DNA from: Zoroaster sp. YZ-2022
Taxonomy: Eukaryota > Echinodermata > Asteroidea > Forcipulatida > Zoroasteridae
Length of the DNA stretch: 64,000 nt
NCBI GenBank assembly: GCA_029582265.1
Contig: CM055837.1
Location: 21,302,967 to 21,366,966 of the forward strand
Reading direction: 5' to 3'
The stretch's first letter is position 1. Each line of letters starts with the position of its first letter. Positions 1 through 11,583 of this stretch are shown piece after piece. Below the pieces are notes generated by a model. That model searched no databases, was not told the DNA's origin, and saw nothing but the letters and a program-made list of their open reading frames with translations. A program made the translations under genes and the position numbers.

Positions 1-272
1 AGAAAACATTACCAAATACAGGAGTACCTGCACAAACACAAATTAATATGGAGTAAAGTATCAGAGAAGGGCATAGACAACTGAACATTCCTATAGGAAT
101 GAGGCAAATGTAAGGGCCTGTAGGAATGAGGCATATAGTGGTTGTATCCTTGCGGTGTTGCGACCTTGCATACATTTATCACAATTACATAATTACAGCC
201 ACCCCCAGTGGTTTCGTGAACAGTATTCAATTCTTCAGTGGATCTGATGTATTAAAAAACAAATCGTAATAC

Positions 273-1926
273 CTTTTGGAATGTTATAACCACATAGTTT
301 CACCCCTGACTCCCGAAGGTGTCTGAAGATGATGGCCGCTAGAGGGCGTAGTCTCTGGACCTCCATCAGGAAAGCACATGTGTATGGCATTTCTTCACGC
401 TGAGTTGTGGATGCGACGCCATCGGCTCCCACAACACGATCAACCTCCTCCTGGATCTGTTTGGATGAACACAATTTCAAGTTTTTGACTCATAGGGGGT
501 GTGGTTGTATGTCTCATGTGATTCAAGGCTATTTTACAATGACAATTATATAGAAATGAGAAGCTGCTAGTGTTTTATTTTTTGGCGGAATATTTGTTGA
601 ATAATAGTTAGAATTTACCTTGGTCTGTATTTCAGGATATCTTAGCAAATAAATGATGATCCAAAGCGTCGTATTAGACAGTGTACCAGTCCCTGCCCCA
701 AACAGGTCCGATATACTATGAACAATTCCATTCTCCGTGTGTTGAATAGGATCGTTGGTCTCCTGTCGTCTTTCCATTTCCACCAGGTATGCGTCAATCA
801 TATCCCGGAGGTTGGTCCGATCCAAGGAGGCTTTGTGCCGCTCTACGTGTCCCCTGATGAAATCCTCGTGTGTCTTGAACATCCCACGACGTCGTTTGTA
901 CCAACGGGAGTGCCACAGAGGAGGGATAATGTTAGCTGGCTCGAGGAGCCTTACTCCTTCAATGATCTCCATCATGATATTAAGCTGTTCATCAAAGACC
1001 TTGTCGTGATAGTCATACCTCATACCAAAGCTTATGGCACAGATGATGTTGGAGGCAGCGTTAAAGAGAAGGTTATTGAGAATAACAGGTTTTCCATTTA
1101 ATTTCGATAACTCCTGGCAGAAGAATCGTGCTTCCTCGTGGATGCGGGACTCAAGGCTTTTCTTACCAAAGCCGAAACCACGAAGGGTTTTCAGTGAGAA
1201 CCGTCTGCGCTGTCGCCATTTCTCTCCGTTCTCCCAGAAAAGGCTACCTGTTATAAAAAAAAATAAAAAAAAGGAAATTGCCTTGTTTTCAGGAAATAAA
1301 ACAACTTTTGACTTTCAGTCCGATTAAAAAAAATGAATTGATATAAATCAACCGTATGTAAAAATTACTAACAATTACTAACAATTACTAACAGCTCAAC
1401 ATATAATTTGCAACACGAATCCCAATTCTGATGTAGACTACACTGTATATAACTGTAATAATAACACATCCATCTGTGAGAGGGTTGTGAGTAGTCATTG
1501 CATAGCAAGATTGAAGGACAAATAAAATGATTGATTGTTATTTTGATCCATCTATAGCTGTAGCATACCTTCATCACGTTTACTCTCCAATACCCAAGAC
1601 ATGATCATATTATCAGAGAATTCATCAGCCCTGCTCACATACGCGGACCTCAGTGTCTCATAATCACTCAGCATTACCACAAGCTGTGGCCCCATACGAA
1701 TGCTTAATATCTTCCCGTACTTATCAGCTAGCTTGCAGAACGCCACCAAAGGATCAGGAAATAGATTGAGAAGATAGCCAACAAGGGGCCATCCGATAGG
1801 ACCGGGAGGCAGGTTCTTTGGAGCAAGAACGTAGATGAGTAGACAAATAAGTGCTCCGATGACCACAGTGACGATGTGCCGGCTTTCGATGAAAGATGGC
1901 CAGATAGCTTGGACAGTGGCATCCAT
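273..1926 (-). CDS. Cytochrome P450, clan 2 (CYP2-like), 3' part off the window
   Basis: Three minus-strand exons join in phase: 1926-1569, 1247-619 and 456-273, giving 390 residues from the ATG at 1926 plus one base. The product is a microsomal haem mono-oxygenase. Residues ~18-34 form the N-terminal membrane anchor, followed by the proline-rich hinge PPGPIGWP (~40-47). Exon 2 opens with the C-helix WxxxR (EKWRQR) and ends with an I-helix of the form GAGTGTLSNTT, close to the family AGxxT. Exon 3 has the K-helix ExxR (EVQR, 361-364). The last ~100 residues, including the haem-ligand cysteine loop, are not found between 1 and 272 and must lie beyond the left edge. All visible junctions are GT-AG, no frame break is seen, and the anchor, exon phases and motifs fit clan 2 (CYP2/CYP17/CYP1). 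The subfamily and substrate cannot be called without the C terminus. Confidence 0.93.
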
Positions 1927-1944
1927 TGTTACCGGGTTTTACAA

Positions 1945-1956
1945 CCTTTATAAAGG
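1945..1956 (-). promoter_or_regulatory. TATA-like box upstream of the P450 ATG
   Basis: On the minus strand a CTTTATAAAGG motif lies about 20-30 bases upstream of the first ATG. At normal TATA spacing transcription would start almost on the ATG, leaving a very short 5' UTR. The box may therefore be fortuitous, or a non-coding first exon may lie upstream. Confidence 0.35.
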
Positions 1957-2170
1957 GAATTCACAAGACTTCTCCGAAATAAATATGTTTTATTCGCTGG
2001 AGTTACATGGAGGCATTCGTACCACACGTTTTTGATAATCTGTAACGTATGCATACATTGTTTTACTAGTGATCTTTGGAATGTAGAAAAGTGATAAAGG
2101 CTAGGTCACGCACTTTGCTTTAACGAACTTTGTGTTCACTTTATTTCAAAACTTCACTTCCTTTGTCTCA

Positions 2171-2222
2171 GATACGCCCATTTACTGTGTAGAAGGAGAT
2201 ACGCCCATTTACTGTGTAGAAG
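2171..2222. repeat. 27-bp tandem duplication
   Basis: The segment starting GATACGCCCATTTACTGTG occurs twice in direct orientation with a 27-bp period. The two copies are nearly identical, so the duplication is recent. Confidence 0.8.
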
Positions 2223-3004
2223 AAAATAGCTGCATACAGTTGTGGTTAAAGCAAATTTAACGTTTGTTTTATGTATACATTATTGTGGTAAAGATCTGTA
2301 AAAAGTTTCAAAATATTCAAAGTTTCAGCTTGTGTCAACAAAGATTTAATATGAATAAGGCTCTCTTTTTAACTCGTAAATAATAATTCAATAACTTTAG
2401 AACCGCCGTCTTATAGTTTGGTTATTTTATGCAAATAATTTAATTAAAACTACAATCAAACTTGATTTTACCTGATCGTTGTTTATTAATACACCAGTAC
2501 GATTAGACCTATATGTACGCTTGTAAGAATTGTGAAATAATAGACCTATTTCTATCCGTTGATGTTTGTTTACAGTTTAATTTTAAATTCAATGTTCAGC
2601 CTTTGTACCGTTCATGGGTAATTAGCAATACTTAAACTGTAAGTTCAATATTCCCTGGAATTTATATCTAAATGCAAACACATTTATATTGTGCCCGGGG
2701 CTGATCATTAATAAATCGAAACGGCCACAGGCGGGCTTAAAATTCGAATGGTTCGATGTGTGGGAGCTATTTATAGGTGGTTTGTGTTATCTTGAACCTG
2801 TGGCTCATTGTGTGTGACAGCTAAATTATAGATATAGCGTTAATCTTGAACTTGTGGCAAGAATGTGAGCTAATTATAGGCACAGTTGGCTAGCGTTAAT
2901 CTTGACCTGTAATTTCAGTAGGGTTTATCAGAGATAAGGTTATATTTGCGGTATTAAACGTGCATTATGTGACTTGTTGGAAAGAAGAAAAAAAAAAAAA
3001 AAAA

Positions 3005-3145
3005 TGTCTCCGGTTTCTAGTTACCGGTCGGCTTTAAAATCGATTTTTTTTTTTTATATCAACAGGGAAATACGTGATACAGGTATACGCGGCGACCAAA
3101 TTTCCCATATACAAAGTTTGTACAAATCGGGCAAACGTTCATAAC
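3005..3145 (+). repeat. Dispersed repeat, copy A (inverted copy near 17.9-18.1 kb)
   Basis: The blocks CTCCGGTTTCTAG, GGTCGGCTTTAAAATC and CCAAATTTCCCATATACAAA recur in the same order on the opposite strand at 17880-18074. The A/T homopolymer runs between the blocks differ in length. Family unknown; no ORF. Confidence 0.7.
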
Positions 3146-3298
3146 CCTATATGAAAAATTTAAGTCGTTTAAAACACAGCTGCAATTGGACGTCGTTTCA
3201 TAGCCAAAAAATAATAAATAATTTTTTAAATAAAAACTAAAAATGTCGACGCGCGGGGGTCTAAGGGGACGCGCGTGGAGACTGGAGACTTGTTTGGC

Positions 3299-3357
3299 CT
3301 AATGTTGATCTAACGTTGATCTAACGTTGATCTAACGTTGATCTAACGTTGATCTAA
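3299..3357. repeat. 11-bp tandem repeat (TAACGTTGATC)n
   Basis: About five and a half copies of TAACGTTGATC stand head to tail, the first with a T for C change. Each unit holds a palindromic AACGTT. Confidence 0.85.
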
Positions 3358-5257
3358 CTTGGACAGTTGATATACTTCATTGGCCTGATCCTTACTCCCA
3401 TAATACTAATTGCACCATTCCAAAAGGCATTTAAAATATAATAAAATAATTAATTGAGTGATTTAACTGATCACTGTGAGGTCACTCTGCGGATGCTATA
3501 TTTAACTGGCAATTTTCAGCAATTTCCCTATGAACATTGCTTATTTCCTAGTTTATACAGCCCAAACTGAATTAACACACTTTATTTATGTTAAACCATG
3601 TTTTTGACAATTTTGTTTTGAAAATATATTACATTTTAAACTATTTGTTTATGGTTCTTCAAGGAAATAACAACTTAAAAATCAAAACGAAAATCTAAAT
3701 AAGGATTCGCACAGAATATGCATCCAGTGAAGCTGACTAAAACTGACCATTGAACAATCCAATGTGTTTTGTTTTAACGGATTATTCCCTTACAAAGTAT
3801 ATATCCCTTACACATAACATGGATTGAATGCTGGTTTAAATGCTGAAACAACTACTAAAAGATGTATTTTCTGCTTTACCTGATGGAAGGAAAAGAATTA
3901 CTTTTTATTACATTTTACAAAATAATTCAGAGAAGCATGGTTTAACAGTAAGTAAATTCATTTAGGCTCTTTAATAATTACCATTAATCAACCATTTGGC
4001 AATTTATTTGTTTTCAATTTCCATTTAATTTTTTTTATCCAAAATAACAGGAAAACAATAAAACAAGAACATCTTTAATGACATGTTATTTTAATTCCAA
4101 AATTATCCCATCATTAAACTCTTTATATTAGACATTATATTAGTCCTGTTAAAAGTTTATATCAGTCAACCTTTAATGAAATTGTTATTTGAATATAATT
4201 CTGTACATAGCAAATGAACAAATTTGAACTTGTATGTTTATCTTGAATTTAATTTTGAAAATAAATACCATTGTTAGTAGTGGATTCTGAAATGTGCACC
4301 ACAATTTGTAGAATGGCTGTTCCTGTGTATTTCTCCTACATGAAAATTAAACTTAGTTCCCAAACGAGACAGCGACAGAATTACATACCACCTACCAGTG
4401 ACACTACAAACTAGTTTAAACATAGATCAAGGACCTATGGTTTAACCATTAACCTGATGTGATAACCTAGTAACATCAGCCCTCTGCTGACCGTTAATAC
4501 CCACGTGAACCCTTCTAGCTTGAACCATGGAGGACCTCCATGCTTGAACCCTCAAACAAAATTGTGACCCATAGCCCAGCAAATGTACCTTCCCAGGCCA
4601 GTTGCCTCTTATGGCGAAATACATCCACTATAATATTCATCACGTCAAAAACCGTCATAATTATAAGCAAACTTTAAAAAAATAAAAAAATAAAACCAAT
4701 ATAAAAAGAACACCTCTGAAGATCCCGGGTTTTCAATCCAGGCCCTTCCTAGCTAATCTAACCGCCTACTAAAAAAATATAACTTGCTACCTTGGGATAG
4801 AATATTGTATCAAAAATCATTCTGGGTCAGCAGGCTCATTAATATTCATGAGCTGAAATTAACATCAATGGACCGGTAATTGCAACAATACACATTATAT
4901 AAATGTTTACCAATTTATTTTAATTTATGTCATTCATTTACCCCGAATAAAAATTTGTAAAAAATTCATTAATTCCTTCAAATAGTCATGTACACAACTA
5001 GGAAACAAGGTTGACTTTTTTTTCTTATGTACATTGGGAAATGATATATTAGGCAGATACATGAAGTAGAATTAACACGGTGTTTTTGTTAGTCTTGGTT
5101 CAAGACTGTTTTTGTATGTTCATGATACACGATCCGTCGCCGCACGCCGCACGCCGCAGGAGGGCGCTATCTGTACACGAATCGATTTAGCGCGGTTCGT
5201 GTGTATTGCTTCAAAACCATGCAGACACATTCTTGAACCAAGACTACCTGCGGATGG

Positions 5258-5412
5258 GTGAAAGACAACCCAACCCTTGTGACAACTCGACACGGACAAC
5301 TCGACCCACGAGATAACTCGACCCTTGTGACAACTCGACCCACAAAAACTCGACACACGAGACAACTCGACCTACGAGACCAGTCGACTCTCATGACAAC
5401 TCGACCCCCTTT
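5258..5412. repeat. Degenerate ACAACTCGAC array, left arm of an inverted pair
   Basis: Irregular units built from GTGACAACTCGACCC and ACACGGACAACTCGAC recur every 14-20 bases. The reverse complement of the same motif makes up 6655-6830, so the two arrays face each other across ~1.25 kb. Upstream, TAGTCTTGGTTCAAGAC (5091) pairs with CTTGAACCAAGACTA (5233). Confidence 0.7.
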
Positions 5413-6654
5413 TATACTCGCGCTGCGGAAAGGATTGATGTAGTCGAATTGACAACACGCTGAGTCGAGTTGGGTTAGAAGTGGGCCGCGACTTACAAAT
5501 TAACGGACTACATACAATGATTAACGAATGGAAAAGGCAGGTTGAAATTCGCCAAAAGGGGACGCATGTCCAACGCACAGGCCAAACCGTGTTGTTATTT
5601 TGACGGCATTTTCATATGAATTCCTTTGTACAACATAAGCAACCAACTACGAAAACGGCGGAAATCGTCTCCAGAAATGTCGCAAAACCGAGTGTTTTTT
5701 AGTCTTTCCAGTTATCTCAACTTCTACTCAACGTATGAATCGTCGGTTTTGTCAATTTTACCGTGTAGGCGGCATCTTTTGCTCATTGCAGACTATGCAA
5801 TGCGGTCCCTAAACGGTCGTAACTCAGTAACCTTCCGGCCGATTATTTTCGTTCGAGCTTTAAAATAGAGGTTGATCGCTCACGCAAAGTTGATGTAAAA
5901 CTCTCGCTGATTGGCTACATTTTACTGGTGTACTTGGTACTAGTAAACTAAGCAACGAATCAGAATGGCCGTTTGAGATCCCATTGAAGTACACGTCCAC
6001 AGCATCCTGTGAGGAGTTTCAAGGTTGAACGCACAGCCCACACAGGCCCCGTGAAGATAATAATCTATGTACTGATGTATAGGATACGCTTTAGTGTGCA
6101 AAATAAGCAGAGAGAAATTCATATGCAAACATTTTCATCGGATGTTTTCATGGGATTTTTTTTTCATCGGATGTCCCAGTCATTTAGGCGCTACTGTGTA
6201 ATGTTAAACCAAGCTTATGACGTAATTATATTCACTTTTCAAAGAATTTATTTTCCTTTCTGTAATGAATTAAATCAAGGATGTTTTCGGTAAAACACGT
6301 TTTGTAATAATTTTCAAATAAGTTTAAATCGTTATTCGTCCACACAGGGGAGAGGGAGAAAAGCCGCCAACGGCAATGGGTATGAACACGTTTTAAAAAT
6401 GTGTAGGCCTATGGCCTAATTATGTGCCTAGTGTCGTTGATTTTTGTAGGCCTTTACTATTTGAATGGCATTCAATAAAATATAATATTTACTACATTCT
6501 TAAATATTTTACAAGAGTTAAATATGTCCCACATATTCTCAATGTATATTTTTATGAATCATATTTTGACGACAGGCAAGAGCAGGCAAATAAGCCTCGT
6601 AATCAATATTTTATCGAGGGAAAACAATGATCCACTTCTAAACAACGATAAATT

Positions 6655-6830
6655 GTGTCGTGTTGTCCGTGTCGAGTTGTCACAAGGGTCGAGTTTAATT
6701 TGTGGGTTGATTTCTCACAAGGGTCGAGTTGTCCGTGTCGGGTTGTCACAGTAGGTCGAGTTGTCACAAGGGTCGAGTATGTTTGTGGGTACTGTATTGT
6801 CGATTGTCACACAAGGGTCGTCTAGTCTCC
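6655..6830. repeat. Degenerate GTCGAGTTGT array, right arm of the inverted pair
   Basis: Repeats of GTCGAGTTGTCACAAGG and GTTGTCCGTGTCGAG are the reverse complement of the motif at 5258-5412. The sequence between the arms has no convincing coding content. A fold-back or non-autonomous DNA element is the simplest reading. Confidence 0.65.
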
Positions 6831-7319
6831 GTGTTGGACGTCCTGTAACTTTTAAAGTGCAAAGTGAAAAGAGCGGTGAGTTAAGGCCTAATTGTCACAC
6901 GGGGCAATTTAAAGGAAACCAAGTTGCTAGCAATTTTACCCGGCAACGTCGAGGCAACTTTTGTTGCATGGAAATTTGCACTGTCAACAAAGCTCACAAA
7001 GTTAGGGTAAAATACAGTAAAATTATAATAATTAATATGTATCTTCCATGTACGTAATTCGCCGCACTCGTGAAATGACGCACTTGCCTTTGGCTTAGCC
7101 TTTCTCAGAAAACTTACAAAACTATGGCGTATTACGGGTTGTATAAACCTAAAGTCATGCTTGTTACAAAAATAAAAATCATATGTGAGCTCACAGTGAC
7201 AAATTACATAATAGGACTAAGAGACTGTGATTGATTGAATGGAAGAAGCATTTGGACTAATTGGTTATATAGCTTTTATAGGCCTACATTCCGATTCGGG
7301 AGTATTTGTGTTTTTACAA

Positions 7320-7395
7320 AATTCTTTACGGGTACCCAGGTATCCAAAATCTTGGGTATCCAGTTCCGGAAATAACTGAAAACGCACAGCCTTAT
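7320..7395. repeat. Fragment of the hAT-like family also found at 40764-41415
   Basis: GGGTATCCAGTTCCGGAAAT followed by GAAAACGCACAGCCTTA matches the right end of the element at 41341-41415 (GGGTATCCGGTTCC, then GAAAACGCACACCCTTA). I could not place a matching left end here, so this is probably a remnant. Confidence 0.5.
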
Positions 7396-7542
7396 TTGTA
7401 CTAACTATAAAAATAAAACATTAACCCTAACTCCCTAGGCCAATTTGCTTACATATTCAACCTGAATCTTCCAAAATCTTTCAGTAGTAAAGTAAGCACA
7501 TGACATGCATGCATACATACACGTGTTTCTAATCTGTGATAC

Positions 7543-8075
7543 ATGTCCATGGTGGCCGAGCGGTCTAGCGCACCGAACTCGAGTTCTGGTGTTGCCAGCA
7601 GCAGGGTGTGGGTTCGAGCCCCGGTCGTGACACTTGTGTCCTTGAGCAAGGTACTTAACCATAATTGCTTCGTCCTTCGGATGGGACGTAAAGCCGTATG
7701 TCCCGTGTGTTGTATAATGCACGTAAAGTGGATTGTCGTGCGGTCTAGCGCACTGAACTCAAGTTCTGGTGTTGCCAGCAGCAGAGTGTGGGTTCGAGCC
7801 CCGGCCGTGACACCTGTGTCCTTGAGCAAGACACTTAACCATAATTGCTTCTCTCCACCCAGGGGTTAAATGGGTACCTGTGAAGGCAGAGATGGTTTGC
7901 TCTATATGCGCTAGAAATGGCAGCAATTGAGCTGTATACTCCCCAGGGAGCTGAGATGGTTTCAGGAATGATTTATGAGCCTTATGAGCAGGGATAATAA
8001 TATAATGCGCCTTGAGCGCCACTTAGTTGGTGGATACGTGCGCTATATAAATCTATACATTATTATTATTATTAT
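7543..8075 (+). mobile_element. Dimeric tRNA-derived SINE
   Basis: Two tRNA-like heads stand in tandem near 7548 and 7738. Each has an A box (TGGCCGAGCGGT, or the GCGGTCTAGCGC core) and a B box (GGGTTCGAGCCCC), most like a class II tRNA (Leu/Ser). A conserved body follows (CCTTGAGCAAG, CTTAACCATAATTGCTTC, CCACCCAGGGGTTAAATGGG, GCGCTATATAAATC), then a (TTA)n tail. The same body is at 56665-56995 and the same head at 26440. No ORF is expected or seen. Confidence 0.88.
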
Positions 8076-8485
8076 GGTCAGGCCGGACCCTCCCTGCATG
8101 GTGCAATAAATAGTGTCCACTGACCCAGGTACTGACCTTGCAATCACTAGTATAACAAACATGGATGTACATGTACCATGGAAAGGCAAGTATACCTAAA
8201 ATCCTTCAATTTAGCAAAGAGGATTTTGGAGGATTTGGGAAAACATAAGCCTAAAATTACTCAACCTTCTTAAATTTAGTATATTATTGTGAACTATTAA
8301 AAAAAAAGGTCCTTACATATACCCAAGGTATAGCTCAACCCCAAATTCCACGTCTTTTTTCAAAGACCATTATTTGCAGTGTATTTTCGTCTATGAACCT
8401 TTGGTATTGATGAGCCTGCAAGTAATTCGTGTTGGCCTGTATATGTTGTGTATTGTTACAGATAACTTAGTTGGATACATTGACC

Positions 8486-10109
8486 ATGGAAGTTGGAGGT
8501 GTTGTTCCAGATGTTCTTGATGTTGCCCCAGCAACCAAAGCTGAGGTCACATGGGACAGTGGAGTGATGGCACAGATGGGGAATGTGTGTACACCAACCC
8601 AGGTACTTCTGATATTGATAATCTACTTCTCACTGGGTGCTTACCCCTTGGTGATGGCCAATCATCCCTTGATAGTCGACCTCTTATTAAGGGTATAGCA
8701 GTGTATCAGCCATTTTTTTTTTATTGCTGTTAACTTTATGACAACCAGACTTTTCCTAAAGATTCCATGCATTTGTTTTTTCTGGTTCCTGCATCGTTAC
8801 CTTCACATGCAGAACTTGAAGGGGGCAAATACCCCCATGAACCCTACCCTACCAAGGGGCCAAAATGTTATGGTTGCCAGCAGGATCAGTTACAACTGAA
8901 GTGTACTCGTCCTTTAAACAACAATGCAACGAGCGTGAATAAATAAAAACAATATAATTAAGATCATGTATAGTTTAATGTCTCAAAATAGTGCTTTCCA
9001 CGAATACCAAAAGCATTCTTATGAGTTTACACATACCATGTCAAAGAATTGCTTTTGTTTTGAAGTATGATGTGTTTCTTATTTGTGTACACTATCCCCA
9101 GACTGTTAAACCAAGCAGATGCAGTAGTCATTCTGTTAATCCATTAGCCTCATCAGGCTAGGGGTAATTTTGACAACTGTCAACCCAGCTACCCATGGCA
9201 AGAAAAATATATATTTATTCACAGATGCAAAACCAGCCAACCATCGCCTGGCCAGCCGAGGAGGGCGCTCTCTACACTGTTGTGATGACTGATCCAGATG
9301 CGCCCAGTAGGGCCAATCCAAAGTTTGGTGAATGGCGTCACTGGCTGGTGATTAATGTGTCGGGCAATGATATCAATAGTGGTAGCATCCGATCAGCATA
9401 CATTGGGGCTGGTCCACCAAAAGACACAGGTAGAATTATATGTTCTAGGGTCTGTAGAAAGGATGGAATGAGACTGCATTTCTTGGTCTTTTCATTGTCA
9501 GCTTTTTGACTATAAAAACATTAGGTATGTAAGTCCTGTTGACTGACGAATAGAATGATGAACATTCCTCTACCTGTTTCCTTGAATTGTAACTTGTGTA
9601 CCGTACCTTTTCAGGGATTTTTAAAAATAAATTCTGAATCGGAATATCATTTTACACTAGTTTAAACAGATCTTTCCATCTGTCTTGTCCTGTGAAATGA
9701 TCAGTGCTCAATGTCGCCCAGTCTTTCCACCATACCAAAAATTTTGCCTTTAAATAGCTGTACTGACAAATATTGATAAGTTGAAACATTCAGGATAATA
9801 CTTATTATAGTTTAATTTAATTTTGTATGTTATATTTTTATATTTGCAGGCCTGCATCGCTATGTATTCCTCATCTACAAGCAACAAGGGCAAATCAACC
9901 CAGATAGTATCCCATACTTTCATGACTGTGATGTTAATGGAAGAGCCAAGTGGAAAGTCTGTGATTTTGCCAAGACTCAAGGACTTGGGAACCCAGTAGC
10001 AGGCAACTTTGTCCAAGCTGAGCATGATGATTACGTTACGAAGTTATATGCCAAGTTTTCAGAATATGAAGCCAAGAAGAAACAGGAGGCAGGGAAAACG
10101 GAGAGCTAA
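8486..10109 (+). CDS. PEBP1: Phosphatidylethanolamine-binding protein (PEBP1/RKIP-like)
   Basis: Three exons, 8486-8602, 9225-9429 and 9850-10109, join in phase to give 193 residues, close to the ~187 of animal PEBP1. The start is the ATG at 8486: an in-frame TAG lies at 8468, and TTACAG just before 8461 looks like an acceptor, so the 5' UTR is probably split. Exon 1 ends in CTPTQ, the usual lead into the ligand-pocket strand. Exon 2 carries DPDAPSR and the GNDINSG segment. The exon 2/3 junction builds [16 protein letters not shown], the family's GxHR block. There is no signal peptide, as expected for a cytosolic protein. Family members bind phosphoethanolamine head groups and restrain Raf/MEK signalling; that role here is inferred from homology. 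A neuropeptide-precursor or mitochondrial MRPL38-like role is less likely given the length. Confidence 0.95.
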
Positions 10110-11583
10110 TTTCCCCCACCTCATTTGTTGGTTATTCCATGGAACAGGACAAGTAAATCACAACAAAACTTCTATATGTTGTGGATTTGTTCAATTTATC
10201 TTTAATCAAACGTATTATTTGGAATATAGTTTTTCTTAAAGTCCCAAACTAAACATTTTTGCATGTAATGCATCTATATCAATCATGTTTGAACTACATG
10301 TATGTGTACAGTGTAAAAACACATTTGATGAAAGTAGATCAGTGTTTTAAATGATACCCTGACATTTATATATGAATAACGGGCTGATTTATTAAAGATA
10401 TATTGCCCGTTTTTTTCTTTATTTTACTTGACTTCTGAAAGGAAAACAAATACATGTACATTGAAGTGAGATATTTCAAAAATTTGTGGTTGGAAGCTTG
10501 GTTAAACAGTAAGACAATTCCCCAAGTAAAGTGGCAGTATTCAGATGAAAAAGACAATTTCTGGCAGTGTTACACTATTGATAAAACATCGAAAAGGCAT
10601 CCATATTTAACAATTCAGATTATTCATAATTTATCTAAAATTACAAAATGTCAGACTGAAGGGCTTCTCAGGATGTTATATTTCTTTTCAGTGGTGCTAA
10701 CCAAAAACTGTTAATTGTTGAGCATTTCCAACACACACAAAATTATCTGAATGTTGGTCCCATAATTTGATAGATCTGGAAATGAGGAAATGAAATGCAC
10801 CGTAACAATATTGAACTAATTTTGTTACAACTTTCCAAACTGTATAAAAAAGTAGAATTACATTTATCAAAATATGCAGGTTTAAAAGGCATACATTAAT
10901 AAATGCTAATGGTTTGAATTAACTTTTTGCTGTTTGCTTTCCAAAGCCAGTAGACACTTAGTATATTGTTTTGCAATCATACTTTAAATATGAAGAGAAA
11001 GTAACCTTTAAAATTTTCAGCTTATTTCATTGTGCTGTTACAAGAAAATAATAAAAATGCATTCTGTTGTCTCATGAAGTCGAACGTATTTTACTTAAAT
11101 GATAGCAGATACATAAATGATAGCAGATACATAAATATCAACTTTACACTGATCATTTTGAGAAAACCAATAGTGTATAGGGCTTTGTTTTTTCAATTTA
11201 TAATAATCCTTAGACAAAACATTCATATGGAGGTAATAAGGATCCATTTGTTTGCTATTAATACAAGTGTACAAAAATATATTTACATTTATCGTTTTCA
11301 AGAATCCCCTACCATAAATGTGTATCCCACAAGAGAAGAGATTATAAAAAAACATACACTTATTTGACTCTTAGCCAGTAACCTTATGTACACTTTTGAA
11401 AATAGAACAAAATGGATTCACACAATCAATAAATACCATAAAAGATACCAACTATGAGGAGACTGGATAAATGGCTATAATATATGCTACATGAACCTTG
11501 TTTACAGCAATCATTGAGAGTGGCTGTCTACTGCCGGGTTTTCAGCAGGGCGTTCATCTGTTTAATATGACAGTGGCTATCTG
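10110..11583. other. Convergent 3' flanks of PEBP and YRDC
   Basis: AT-rich sequence between the PEBP stop (plus strand) and the YRDC stop (minus strand). It presumably holds both 3' UTRs. A small direct repeat (GATAGCAGATACATAAAT) lies at 11101-11134. I see no further gene. Confidence 0.5.
10898..10903 (+). terminator. Candidate poly(A) signal for PEBP
   Basis: AATAAA about 790 bases after the PEBP stop. Other AATAAA words occur further on (for example near 11428), so the choice is uncertain. Confidence 0.3.

Larger units (their letters stand above)
1957..5090. other. Gene-free AT-rich intergenic stretch
   Basis: No open frame here shows domain-like composition or splice structure. The stretch holds a 27-bp direct duplication (2171-2222), a dispersed repeat (3005-3145) and an 11-bp tandem repeat (3299-3357). 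I see nothing else. Confidence 0.6.

Noticed and set aside
718..1327. Plus-strand ORFs opposite the P450
   Set aside because: Shadow frames of P450 exon 2, whose minus-strand product carries clear family motifs.
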